DNA from: Ophiodon elongatus
Lineage: Eukaryota; Chordata; Actinopteri; Perciformes; Hexagrammidae
Assembly: GCA_016806645.1 (NCBI GenBank)
Contig: JACSYO010001682.1
Location: 3,295,001 to 3,359,000, forward strand
Length of the DNA stretch: 64,000 nt
Direction: 5' to 3'
Positions 13,931 to 25,111 of this stretch are shown here, one piece after another (positions within the stretch are counted from its first letter, which is position 1; each line of letters starts with the position of its first letter). The notes below the pieces were generated by a model, which saw only the letters and a program-made list of their open reading frames with translations, had not been told where the DNA came from and did not search any database. The position numbers and the translations under genes are program-made.

Positions 13931-14205
13931 GATACACTGACAGGATGTAAACGCACTATAGAGAAAGATAGAAGAAGGAGACTAATGGACAGCAGGGCTC
14001 AGAAAAAGACGCTCAGACAAAAACGAATCTCATCCATCTGCACAGGTCAGATTTCACACAGGAAATGGGTTTCTTTCTCTCTTCATTGATTCTTCTTTCT
14101 CTTTCACCTTCTCTTGTTATTTCCATCACTCCCACTTTTCTCCCTCCTTCACATGGACGAATCAATGGATGGGAAATGAAAAAGGAAGCCGCATTTCATT
14201 TCCAG

Positions 14206-14222
14206 CTATGAAGAAAAACACT
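14206..14222 (-). CDS. SAM protein terminal coding exon (residues 88-92 and stop)
   Basis: A 17-nt coding tail: the acceptor ctgcag (AG at 14224-14223) is followed by two bases that complete Glu88, then Cys-Phe-Ser-Ser and TAG. The phase matches exon 2 exactly and the ending agrees with the C-terminus I recall for fish relatives. The 3' UTR presumably runs below 14206. No clear polyadenylation signal was pinned down. Confidence 0.75.
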
Positions 14223-14930
14223 CTGCAGAGTAGCAAAGAGTACAAATAAAATATTAGTTAGCAACTAGTTTCTCTTGTTGGACTGAAAATTATGGTGACC
14301 GAGATGTTTTTCTAAAATAAATGTGTGATTGAAAATAAAACATATAGTTTTGGCTGTGAGCAGGCAGAAACCAAACCAAAAAAACATTAACATCCTGCTT
14401 GATTTCCTGTGAATTCCCATGCATATTACCTGTTGGTCCACACCACCACCAAAGAAAAACCAACAATAACAGCTACTGTCTATTACTTTTACTAGTTTGA
14501 CGCACAGCTACACCCTGAAGATAAAGTCATTTGCCATTCTCACCAGAATAGATGTCATTGAGTTCATTGATTTCTTCCTGAACTCTGAGGAGGAGGAGGT
14601 CCTGCCAGATTTCCTGCTGCTGCTCCTCAGCCTCCACCCCGAGCAGCTCCAGGTGATGATCCTTTAATCTCAGCAATGCGCGGCCTCAAGGGAGAGGTGT
14701 TCGTTCATTCACAAATCAGGAGTACAGTACAGCGAAAATCTTATTTCACAATTTCTAAATGTAAAAAGGCTGAAAATGATTGAAGTTTAATTTGATGCTG
14801 GAGTTGTACCTGATATGGCGTGCTTGATTATGGCTTTATGGAGCGCGCCCATGTGGGTTGGGTGCTGGTCCTGCACCCACTCCAACACTTCTTCCACCGA
14901 CCACAACGACACTCGCTTTGACAGTACCAT
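14206..14930 (-). CDS. SAM-domain-only small protein, three coding exons (SAMD10/SAMD12-like)
   Basis: A minus-strand gene joined from 14930-14810, 14684-14544 and 14222-14206 gives 279 nt, 92 codons plus a TAG stop. Both introns (125 and 321 bp) are GT-AG and both junctions are phase 1, so the frame closes exactly. The protein is nearly all one SAM domain (about residues 8-80): W10-S-V-E-E-V opening helix with W18, then the H-A-I-S-G-R-A-L-L-R-L turn (residues 37-47, Gly41 split by the first intron), then a long Glu/Gln/Leu-rich C-terminal helix, ending E-C-F-S-S. SAM domains mediate homo- or hetero-oligomer contacts. No signal peptide, membrane segment or catalytic domain is seen, so an adaptor role is inferred. 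By recall it resembles the SAM domain of SAMD10/SAMD12, including the G-R-A-L-L-R-L block, but is much shorter than SAMD12, so an N-terminal extension from an upstream exon is possible. The ATG at 14930-14928 follows an in-frame stop. An alternative acceptor at 14936-14935 would make it internal. Confidence 0.85.
14544..14684 (-). CDS. SAM protein coding exon 2 (residues 41-87)
   Basis: 141 nt. The acceptor AG is at 14686-14685 after a pyrimidine-rich stretch. The donor at 14543-14542 reads g|gtgaga. The exon completes Gly41 and carries R-A-L-L-R-L-K-D, then an acidic/Gln-rich helix with W67. Phase 1 on both sides. The plus strand of this segment is also open, but without a matching partner exon. 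Confidence 0.85.
14810..14930 (-). CDS. SAM protein coding exon 1 (residues 1-40 plus first base of codon 41)
   Basis: Starts at an ATG and reads through the first SAM helices (S-L-W-S-V-E-E-V-L-E-W). It ends at a donor reading cag|gtaca on the minus strand, with GT at 14809-14808. Ending phase 1. An in-frame TGA lies 15 bases upstream of the ATG, so the frame cannot extend far unless an acceptor at 14936-14935 is used. Confidence 0.8.
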
Positions 14931-17900
14931 CACTCTGCAGCCACATCAGCAGCTACACACTGAGAGGACAAACGCAGGGAAGCTACACATAAATATTTCT
15001 CTAGTGGGGATAAAAGAGTAATTCTTATTTACTACAAATAGGAGTTTTGTAGGATTGGCCATTTGACGGACAAGAAACACAAGCAGTCGTATAGATTTTA
15101 AACAAACTCAAAGTCATTTTCACAAAACTTATTTGGAATAGAAAACAAAGGCAAACAGTAAAACTGTCTTTTCTAATCTTTTCTAAGAATCCATCACACT
15201 TTATAGAGCGACTTTCTGATTAAACTTTGATCTACTGTAGTATTACTGACATTTTACACATGCTCTCTTTTAGTTTTACATCTAAATTAACTGGTTTAAA
15301 AGTGGCAATTTGTGGTAATTACCCAAACTCTAAATATGGGGTTTATATCAGGGCAAGAAACCGGTTGATGAGCGATGTCTCTATGTTACCAGATCTCAGT
15401 AAATTCTCGGGTTAATAAGATGATATGATAATCAGCAGAATTTATACCCACGGTTACAAAGGTTCCATGTTTAAATAAACCAGAATCCTCCTTGATACAT
15501 CACTTCTTGTGTGTTCGGCTGCAATTAAGTGTTGTTTTTATTAGCAATTAATCAGTCAATTATTTTTTTTTCAGTTAATCGAAAACATATCTGAAAAAAA
15601 ACATCTGAATTTCACAAAACATAAAAGGTGTAGTCTGCTTGTTTTCACCCGGCAACAGTTCAAAATCCATATATAGTTAACACAAAGAAGAAGAAAAAAG
15701 CTTGTTACAAGTTATTTCACTAAAGATTATTAACAGGAAAAGTTTTGCCGTGACTATTAAAGTTCACCCGACCAGGATTTGAGTAATTGAGTAATTCAGC
15801 CGTCTTCCCCGTGCAGCAGCTCAGCCCCGGGGCACATTAGCTGAGGACAACGTTGTCTGTGGTAGACCCCCAAATGTGGGGAAATGTCATTTTCTCTTGA
15901 TATTTGGCACTTTGGATTAAACTTCCTTCTCATGCTCTGTCACCACCCTTTCTCAGAATAAGCCTATTTTCCAGTGATTCATTCAACAACCCCCGGAACA
16001 TGATGACAAATAGCTGGTTAGCAGCAAGGTGAAAACTCCGACACCCTTGAGGTTCAAAAAGTCTCGCTGTTCTCAAAAAGAAAAAAGTTTCTTCTTCGCC
16101 CCGGGTTCTTTTGGCTTCCCTCCCAGCCACATATCCTCCAGGGCTGCACTGCCAGAGGGCGAAAACTGCTAAACTGTTGTTGTGACCTTTTCAGCGGGCC
16201 GGTCTAGTTATTGGGGTATAAATATAGGAATGTAATTTCCTGTGTTAATTAAGTGGGGTGCGCGATTGGCCGGGGCAGTAACGAGGTCCCAGCGGAGTAA
16301 TTGACATACAGAGAGCGAAGACCTTTGCACTGGAAGACACAGAGGAAACTTCCCGTTCGGAGTCGGGGTGAGCTGAGGATGAAGAGAATCTCACTGCTGT
16401 CTATAACGTTGGTTTTTATGCCTCGGGACAGCGTTTGTCAAACTATATGACTCCCAAGCTGAGCTCCGGTGGGTCTATATCTGCAGGGGAATGAAGTGAC
16501 TATATCCTGCCTGTCTTATTTACTCTGAACCATTTCATTCACGTCCACACTGCCCACTTACAACCGAACCAGGACTTGTGAACAAAAGCAATTTACAGCA
16601 ACAAGCAGGGTGGGAAATTGGCTTTCTGCACCGCCTGAAACTGACAAAGCATATATATATTATCACATATATAGAAATGTATAAGCACATTCGACAGCTG
16701 AAACCGAAGTGCCTTAGGTGGTATTAATCCCACTCTCACTTCTCGTACTATCTGTTCCTGCCTCTAGTTTGACAGTTTTATTGAGCTTCAGGGTAGCCAA
16801 AGTTTACGTGAATGTGTGGGCAGTTATGTTGGTTTTACTTGGCAACTTGATTTAATATACAACAACGGGAACTGTGTTGGAAGTGCAATGCAAAAGGAGT
16901 GGTCGCAGAAAGAAAGAGAAAAAAGAGACGTGTTTTCTGATGTTGTAAACAGAGAGCAGTGCATCAATATCACTGTGGGAGCTACAAAAAGGCTTTTTGA
17001 AAGATGCAGTGTTTTATATCCCACCAGGGGACAGAGGGGGAATCATAGCCTTCAGCATGGCATTCCCCTTAATTTGATTGTTTTTGTTCTATATGGGTGT
17101 CAATACATTTAAGTACTGATAGCAAAACAGTACCTTCTCTGATACCTTGGGTGAGGAATGCAAACATTTTTCTCTACAAAACTCCCTTTGGAATAAAATA
17201 GAAGAATGCCAAACTTCTCCGACGTTACATGCAATGTACATACAACACAAGCTGCCACACAACTTAGCTGAGATAAAGCACAGTCTAAAAACTGGGGAAA
17301 TTAAGATGTAAACCAGGAAGGTTCTTGACAGAGACAAAGTAAAGGACCGTCAGAGTTCATATGAGAGTATTCTGCTGTGGTACAACGAACAAAACTGGAC
17401 CAAATCTACAAAAAGGGCACATTTTAATGTTGCAGGTTGAGGGCATTACTTGTTACACACCTAGGTGTAATTCTACCATCTTGTGGTGTCTTGCAGAATT
17501 ACGTCATCTCTTGAACTAGCCTGAAAATGGTCCAACTTTCCTGACCTGGTTCAGCTCTCTGATCTACAGTCTTTCTCCACATGGCATGGTGCAATCTGGC
17601 CTCGATGCATTCTTTCTGCAGTGGTAGGAGGCTTAGATACATTTCCTGTTCCTAATTCGAATAAACACAGCTTGATTTTGTGTCCACTCCAAACAAATTC
17701 ATGGCAAAACAGGAAACTAATTAAACGTGACGAATGTGTTAAGAGTTTTGCAGACTAAAACATGTTATACATCCAGCGTACATCACTTCATCTAAAACGT
17801 CATTGCCTTGCAGTCACACTATGCAATGCCGTGTTTAACTGTGGTGTAAAAACTCAGCAGAAACTAACTAAGTGGTTGTAAATGTTGAAATTGAGACTAA

Positions 17901-18211
17901 ATAAGGCATGTTTTTGTAAGTGCTGACTTCAAGCCGTGCCTCTCAAACGTCTTGTTTGTGCTGTAGCAGGTGTGTACCAGTTGCGGTATATTAAACTTAA
18001 CAATATCAACAATATCAACAAACATGAATAGAATTTGGCGTATTGCCCTGTGTACATGAGAAGACAGACGGCCTGCTTAAGTTTATTTTACTGGAACAAA
18101 TCAACAGCTGCCTTTAAATAACACCAAACATCCCCAACAGACTGTCAGACAAAGCACTGACCTATTTATCAACGCTATAAGAGTTTTTGTTGAGTGACAA
18201 GTCATATTTAC
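14931..18211. other. Upstream region of the SAM gene (probable intron or 5' flank)
   Basis: No further coding exon is supported on either strand. 15530-15610 holds an AT-rich fragment resembling an 'attaatcgatta' type dispersed repeat. The TATA-bearing segment at 16.2 kb is listed separately. Confidence 0.45.
16160..16370 (+). promoter_or_regulatory. TATA-containing, GC-rich segment with a downstream donor; possible alternative first exon
   Basis: Shows ggtataaatata at 16215-16226, a reversed CCAAT box (gattggcc) in GC-rich sequence about 40 bases on, and a donor cgggg|tgagct-like site near 16367. It could be an alternative 5' exon of scara5 or an unrelated enhancer. No coding sequence is tied to it. 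Confidence 0.2.
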
Positions 18212-18330
18212 CTGCGGTCCCGTACCTGTTGGAAATGAAACGTTCCATTTCCTGGCTCCGCCCACGAAGCGGGCGCGCGCTCGACGCGTCATCCTTCCGC
18301 ACTCCCGCAGCATAATAGGTGCTGGTGAGC
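18212..18330 (-). promoter_or_regulatory. Candidate 5' exon/promoter of the minus-strand SAM gene
   Basis: A CpG-rich patch in AT-rich DNA, with several GCGC steps and a GC-box-like GGGCGGAG on the minus strand. It is followed on that strand by two good splice donors, aacag|gtacgg (near 18226) and cgcag|gtaaat (exon end 18212). It lies 3.3 kb upstream of the first coding exon of the SAM gene. Assignment as a non-coding first exon is inference from position and donor sites. Confidence 0.35.
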
Positions 18331-19081
18331 CCCTCAGGGCTGTCAGAGATATTGCAATCTGCATGGTATGTGCTTCTTCACAGACGAACGGCCAAATGAT
18401 GTATCTTGCTGAATCCAATCACACGCGATAATTATTGGTCATTCTTATCATGTAATCATAGGACAAAACACGACAAATAGTTTTGCCACACGTTTTACTT
18501 TTAGGTCATGAGCACTTTTACGACTGTTATTGACTACTGTAATATGTTTTAATTGTTCTATTGTTTTGTCATTTGTTTTTAATAAAGTCCTATGAACCCA
18601 TAACCCCCGGCAAAGCAGTATTGATACTGAGTGGATTGTATTGTCACATGCACAAAAATTGTTGTCGTTGGCATTGAAAATCTTGAATCTCAGGGTTCCG
18701 CTATCAATGCTCAAACTAATTTATACAAAAAAAAAAAAAACGCATGTAAAAATGTGAACCTAAGACATAAGATAGTGCAGAAGTTAAAATAAAGCAGTAT
18801 AATACGATATATATCTAATATAAAATTTAAAAAGTGGCTATATACAAAGTGTGTGTTGGTGTGTGTGGGGGTGTTAATGTATACTTCTATTGTAGCCCGG
18901 TATGTGGAATCCTAACTTGTTTTATGAAGGCATCATTTAATTAAGTGTACATATGTATACTTTTTTTGTCCTTGTTTATTTTGTATCCAAATCAATCCCA
19001 TCGCTTGTCTTCTCTGTTTCTGAGCCAATGGCTTTAAAACACTATCAGATCTCTCAAAACTATCCAGTCCCGTAACGTACC

Positions 19082-19446
19082 ATCTACAGCCAACAGAGGG
19101 CGCGCGCGCAGCAGGGCGCGGTACCTTTTCTTCACCTCTCTCCTCTCCACCAGCTGCTCAGCTCGGCAGGCTGAGCAAACTTCAGCTGGAGTTTTGTGAT
19201 GGTCACATGACGATGTTGTGGGTATATTATTCCAAATGTCTCCGCGTGTTCGCTTCTGTAGAGCTGTGCAGCACTGACAGAGACTGAGTGCGTGGTGCGT
19301 TTCATTCTGCGTGTATCCAATGCCGTCTTAAGGACTCTGACAGCTGAGAAAAAGCCTGGAGTTACAGCGTCAAGACACATCTATTGCAAGGGGAATTATG
19401 AGAAACGTGGAGTTGTGACTTTTATTTCCAATTGACAGCTGAAAAG
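19082..19446 (+). promoter_or_regulatory. scara5: Candidate 5' untranslated exon and promoter of scara5
   Basis: Begins in a GCGC-rich tract (19098-19121) and ends at a strong plus-strand donor, gaaaag|gtgaga (GT at 19447-19448). The coding start sits in an exon with an acceptor directly upstream, so at least one upstream 5' untranslated exon must exist. This is the best candidate between 16 and 24 kb. The transcription start is not determined. A weaker alternative is at 16215-16366. Confidence 0.4.
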
Positions 19447-22400
19447 GTGAGATAAAAAGCCCGTTCGCCACTTACTTTATCTTTGTTTAGTGTTTAATGT
19501 CTTGCAGGTTCAACACAATCTGACACACTTTTATCCTATATTGTAACATGCATGAATCCTGCAGGAACTGCACCTGTTTTAAACTCCAGTTGACTGTGTG
19601 TCACCTGTCATTCCTTTTTTCTTTTTTTTTTTTAGATATTATGTAAAATGTGCTAAATCGCAAGTTGCACACAGTTTATTGATTAATTCCCCTTTATGTT
19701 GAGTTGACAGGTTATTTGTGTTGCAGCACAAAAGCTGCAACACTCTAAAATCACCACATGATCTCTTGTGCTTTGACCTTTTTAAAGTGGCAAACTGGTT
19801 GACATCTGCTAAATGTTCATTGCAGTTGCGTTGAATGGCAACATTTAGATGTTATCTATTAGAGTGGTGTGCTGCAAGGACAATGTGACCGGAAATGCAT
19901 GTTTAATGGAACTCATCCGCGGAAAATTGTTGCTTTGTGTTTCTGCAGTCATGGATGAAGTATCTCTGCCTTTTAATTACCCGAGAGAAATGGGTTAATG
20001 TTGCACATGGATGACTGAGCAATGACATGGGAAGGTTGCATATGTATACAAGTGGGAGATTGTGCTCCAACTCAGCTCCCTCTAATATATTAAGTCATAA
20101 AATCGACTTGCTAGTGGGAAATAATGATTTAATTAAACGAAGTAGGATCATTTGTAGCTAACACGACCGCATCAGAAATGCACTGACTTTTAAAATTGTT
20201 TTAAATTCAGTAAACTTCGTATGTTCTGGCTGCTTGCTATGTTAAACCATTATAACATCCAGATCTCCATATGTTTTCAATATCTGTTCTGCCTGAGACC
20301 ACACTGCTGGCCCCCTATACATAGTTATTTATATATGTGTGTATGTATCAAAACTCTGTTTCTTCTCCCTTCCTCTCCGATTAATACTCTCCGGACCTCT
20401 CAGATTTATCTGGTGTCCCTTCGGAGGGGCCCGACCCCTAGGTTGGGAGCCGCTGGACTGAACTATCTACCTGTATATAAAGATGTTAAACCTCGCTCCA
20501 CGTCACCTTGACTTGATACAACAATAAAATGCAAATCACACATGATGCCTCATCATTAACAATCCAATGGTGTCATTTTACTGCGGAACAATCCTCAACA
20601 AAGTGAAAACATGCTGAAGCTTTGCTCCTTCTTCCTCTTGGCTAGTTGTCACGCTGTATCTTGAACCTTTTGTTGTGATTGGATGGTGCTCCAAGAAGGA
20701 AAGCCTCCAGTCATTTGAGGGATGAATACAGTGAATATCCACTTCAGCCACATGAAATCGCCAGATTTCCCTCAGCTCTTCAACACGGCGATGAACAGCT
20801 GATATTGAGCATTAAAGGCTCTTTGGTGTTTAATCAGATGCAAACCTGGATGGAGGGAAAATACTGAAACAGTCACCACTATCAAAGGTTTGCCCTTCTT
20901 ACACCAAGTTGTGCATGTGAAGGCTCTGTGCTAGGATTTACTGTAAACTCTGGTGTTCAATCGAGGCCTTTTGTAACATATGGTCAGTGTTGCTGCTCCA
21001 GGAGGATGCTCGGCAAATGCACAGGTAGAGTTCACCTGTTTTGGTTGTTTTAGGTAGTGTGGCCCTTTTAAATCTGACACATAGTTTGCATATTCACCCG
21101 TGTAACAACCTTTTTTTTTTCTTTTTTTTTTCTGAATTTCATGGGTCGTTTCTGTTATTTTGTCCACAGTTGCACAGATAGAGAAGACTTTGCTTTCCCA
21201 CCATCGTCTGTTGGCACTGACTAACAGAGACCAACTGAGTGTGTGATAAACTGGAATATCCAACCAAACTCAGTGTAATTAGAAGATAACTCACACTCAC
21301 ACACAGACACAAATACGTTTGCAGGGGTACAGAGAGTTTAGAGGGATCTCCTAGCAGCCCTAATGGTTCCGGCCCAGCTTCAGTCTAAATGTCAACCTAA
21401 CCCCTCCATCCTCTCTGTAATGAGAAAGTCCAGACTGAACGCTTTTTAACGACTTTGCCAAACACTCAGAGATCTGCCGTCGGGGCTTGTGGGAGTTTAA
21501 CACCCAGCGACTCCAGACTGCCGCAGATTTAATTTTACTCCTCAGTGATGTCTATGTCTGACGCAACCTTTTATCTATTTGCTCTGTGTTCCCTTTCACT
21601 TTATTCATATGCCCGCCTTATTTGGTTTTTCATCATGTGCAGCGTGGGAAACTCTCCCCAAACCAGAAGAGCAAATGTGCTCAGCTCAGAGTAAATAGTC
21701 CAGTGTATGGCTGCAACTGATTGCAATTAATAATCAGTTAAAGTCTTTGACAAGTAAAATGTGAAATTCAATGTGCTTTAAATAAAGAAATTGAGTTATA
21801 CCACCATAGATTGTGTGCCAGAAACAGTAGCTCATCAATGGCTGCACCTGCTGGATGTAACTGTCAACTGTGTGTTAAAGATGGTGTTACTTCTTACGGT
21901 GATAAGTGGCCTCTGAGACACTTTCCTCTCATGATGTTTTCAGTAGATTTAGGTTTTTTTAGGTTTTGAAAGGAGAACGTGTTGGAATTCTGCCACAACC
22001 ATAGAAGCCTTTCACTTCTCCCAATTCACACGGGGTTGAATACTTGAGAGAGTTATGGTTTTGGAGCTACTTTTTGTGCTTTTTGTAAGTCAATTGTAAG
22101 CAAACTATGGGAAAGTATTTAATGGTTACACTTGTATAAATGAAGCCCCGGGAGATTGGCACATTAACATACCTGAAATTGAGATATGAGATATTTGTGT
22201 ATATATTCTTGCCATATTTTTGCTAGACTTTTGGATGTAAGTGAGGTTATGATGGAGTAGGAGGTCAACTGGAGGATTTGTGCTGCGTCCATAGGGATTT
22301 GAACGTTATACTACTTTTTATAGAAGATTTATCAGCAGCACTTTTAAGCCATATAGGATTTACTGTAACTGCCAGTTTCCAACTTATATAAAGTGTTCAC

Positions 22401-22634
22401 GTTAGCGTGAAGCTAACTCAAGGTAACTTAACCCAAATCCAATGGATATAGTGTTGTATTGTCAGTGCACAGTACTTTTTAACCCTGACCAACTCAATTA
22501 CACAACTGTCTTGAGCTGTTTGAAAATGTCACAATCGCAAGTTTTGGATGTTGTGCAAGGAGGCTTTTCCATGTTTACTACATTTCGAAGCTCTGCCATC
22601 CTTCCCATATGATGTGAGCAAAACAGTTTTTTTC

Positions 22635-22850
22635 ACCGATGGTGCTGGAAGTCCATGCTCACTTTGATGGACCGGATAAGGAGCTCGGACATCCTGAAGC
22701 ACCTTTGTTCATTTGTGTTGAAAGGACCCAGTTAGCTGGCCTGGGAACACCTCAGGATCCCCCAGTAAGGGCTGGAGGTCGTGGCTATGGAGAGGGACAT
22801 GAGGGCTACTTTGCTTACTCTGCTGCAACCTGGATGTGTGAATGGATGAG
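22635..22850 (+). mobile_element. Non-LTR retrotransposon 3' remnant
   Basis: 'gctggcctgggaacacctcaggatcccccag', then 'gctggaggtcgtggct-tggagaggga' and 'tactctgctgcaacc', follow the order coding for the C-terminal end of a common fish LINE polyprotein (L-A-W-E-x-L-x-I-P pattern). In-frame stops show it is dead. Assignment to an RTE/Rex-like group is by recall. Confidence 0.55.
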
Positions 22851-23251
22851 TGCACCATGTTAGCCAGCTATTTATCAGCTTTATAGTTATTGAGTAACCA
22901 ATTCCATTTGGGCTGACATTCAAACACTGTACCATGTTTTGGAAAGAAATTGCAGAGCAGTTGCATGTCTAGATCAGATATTGGCACTTTAATGTTGTTT
23001 GACTGGGCTGGTAATGTTGTGAATCAGTTCTTTCTTAACCCCGTGACCAACCTTTCCACAATGTTTTTTTCACATTTATTCATCGCTTCGTCTTTTTAAA
23101 TATCCTGCTAAAAGGCAAATAGACATAAAACACAACCACTGTCCATGGAAAGACCAACCAAGGAAGAAACAAATCATATAACGCTGGTCTAGAGTCAGCC
23201 ACAATCCGTCCAATCCTCACACCACAAGCATTTCCCTCTGTTTGTTTAGCA

Positions 23252-23288
23252 CAGTGTGTGTGTGTGTGTGTGTGTGTCTGTGTGTGTT
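23252..23288. repeat. (GT)n microsatellite
   Basis: About 18 GT units with one interruption. Confidence 0.9.
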
Positions 23289-23544
23289 TGTCTATACTGT
23301 AGCTTGAAAAGTGCAACAGAAACATCCAAAGCTCTCCCAACTGGTTCATCAGATTCACAGCACTAGAGGACACCAATAGAAGACAAACGCACACATTTGA
23401 ACTTCCTGTCAGGATCCTCACTGATTACCCTAACCCTAAACCTCAATACATGGCCGACCAAAATCCATAACACAACTGAAACGTGATGAGACTATTCCAT
23501 CACGTTTCATTAAAGAATAAAAGTGATAACTAATGAGTATGTAT

Positions 23545-24150
23545 TGATTTGCCAACCCAGTTGCCAGAAATGTTTTTGACGTTGCATGTTTCTGCAAACC
23601 ACGGGTTAGGATGAATGTTGACGTTTCTGATCCAAATATTTTTTGTGTATACGTTTAATATCAGCCTCACATCACGCTTGCAGAAACGCACAATGTCACT
23701 TGGTTAACACTATGAAACGATTGGTTAGGTTTAGGCAACAAAACCACTTACTTAAGGTTAGAAAAAAGATCATGGTTTAAGTTAAAATGATAACGTAACA
23801 GCGTAACGTAACTTTGTAACTTAACAACTGTAACGTAACAAGCCTAAATGAATAACAACCGCCCTTTGTAGACTTTCTTACATAAAGTTAAGTAACAAGC
23901 GTAACAATACATATAAAGGCCAATGTTTACTTTTAGTTTCACACGGGACACGAACAGTGGTCTCCTGTGTGAAAGTCCCGTGTCACTTGTTATACTCGTT
24001 ATAATACCACATAACTTTCAATAACGGCCGCTCGATATACCACGTCACATGCTCTGACCCAATGCAAAAACTTGCACATTCAACGTATCCGTGGTTTGCG
24101 GAAACTTATTATGACAAAAACAAATTCTTGGCAACTGGGCTGTGATTTGC
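23545..24150. mobile_element. hAT-like non-autonomous DNA transposon with 8-bp target site duplication
   Basis: Element 23553-24142 (590 bp) flanked by identical TGATTTGC at 23545-23552 and 24143-24150. Ends are inverted: CAACCCAGTTGCCA left and TGGCAACTGGGCTG right, with weaker inversion continuing about 80 bp inward (both contain the 'tgcaaaccacgg' block in opposite orientation). CA/TG ends and 8-bp duplications are hallmarks of hAT elements. The interior ('gtttaggcaacaaaaccact') is a familiar teleost repeat. No transposase ORF. Confidence 0.85.
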
Positions 24151-24388
24151 AGTGACCTTTGCCTGTATAGGGACAAGTGCTTCTAAAACATGCAAATAAT
24201 TCACTTCCACTTGAATTAAATGTTCAACATTTGTCAGTTTCTCCACTCATTTCTTTTGTCTTTTATTTTGTCATCTGTACCTTTGAAAGAAAGCTATAAA
24301 AGGTTTGGGTTGGTTGTGGAGAGATGTCAGTTTTTTGCAACATAGAACGATTTCAGTGGATCATACTGTGTGTATCTTCTCTCTTCAG

Positions 24389-24510
24389 TCAGGAGGAGAT
24401 GGAGAACAAGGCCATGTATCTGAGCACATATGAAGAGAGAGAGAGCGGCTCCATGTATGAAGAGGCCTACGATGGACAGAACTTGTCCAAACTCAACCTG
24501 TGTGATGAAG
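24389..24510 (+). CDS. scara5: scara5 first coding exon (cytoplasmic tail, residues 1-37)
   Basis: The acceptor ctcttcag ends at 24388 (a second AG at 24391-24392 is also usable). A ten-base leader precedes ATG at 24399, which has G at -3 and +4. The donor gaag|gtaagg is at 24511. Coding part is 112 nt, ending phase 1 in the Gly38 codon. Four tyrosines (7, 11, 20, 24) lie in the tail, two of them in Y-E-E. Confidence 0.93.
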
Positions 24511-24788
24511 GTAAGGAGGGCAGTTAAGATTAAAAACACGCAGCTGCATTTGAGGCTTGAAATTATTACCCAAAATACAGATTTTTTCTTTATTTCTTTT
24601 TACATAGGAGCAGATTAGTTTAAGAGAAAAACTACAAAAAGGAACCGTTGATTCGTAAATACGTTCAACTACAGATTTGTTGCAATCAAATTCTACATTC
24701 CTCAAACTGATTGATTTGTTTCATTTAACCTTTATCAATTCTTTAAATCCCCAGATTATTAAAAATGTATATAAAAAACTGTGAACTT

Positions 24789-24863
<75 letters not shown>

Positions 24864-25050
24864 GCATAGAAGCCTGATGTGATTTATATGCAGATCTCCA
24901 TACACCATGATTGATTTTCAAAAAGGGACTTTCTACACAGAAATATACACACACACACACACACACACTAATAACAAATACAGACACAAGAACACTTGAT
25001 GCTGTCACTGCTTGGCATCCCCTCACTATGGTCATCTGTGAAAAATGTTG

Positions 25051-25111
<61 letters not shown>

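Larger units (their letters stand above)
1..14205. other. Intergenic region, no gene supported
   Basis: AT-rich DNA with microsatellites, a 14-G run at 1019-1032, transposon remnants and scattered short frames without splice partners or recognisable domains. The 3' UTR of the SAM gene should occupy some sequence just below 14206. A weak candidate exon at 10294-10375 is described in the findings. Confidence 0.6.
19447..24388 (+). other. scara5: Putative scara5 intron 1
   Basis: Lies between the candidate 5' exon donor and the acceptor of the first coding exon. Contains a LINE 3' remnant, a (GT)n tract at 23252-23288 and the hAT-like element at 23.55 kb. No other coding sequence is seen. Confidence 0.45.

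Noticed and set aside
14546..14652. Plus-strand exon reading E-F-I-D-F-F-L-N-S with acidic run and splice-like ends
   Set aside because: The minus strand of the same segment continues exactly from and into neighbouring SAM exons, so the plus-strand reading is a shadow.
20410..20470. 'ggttgggagccgctgg' word found in many teleost repeats
   Set aside because: Too short to assign an element or boundaries.
24324..24527. A longer N-terminus for scara5 from an upstream ATG
   Set aside because: The extension reads through the pyrimidine tract and splice acceptor ending at 24388. Family members start at M-E-N-K-A-M-Y-L.
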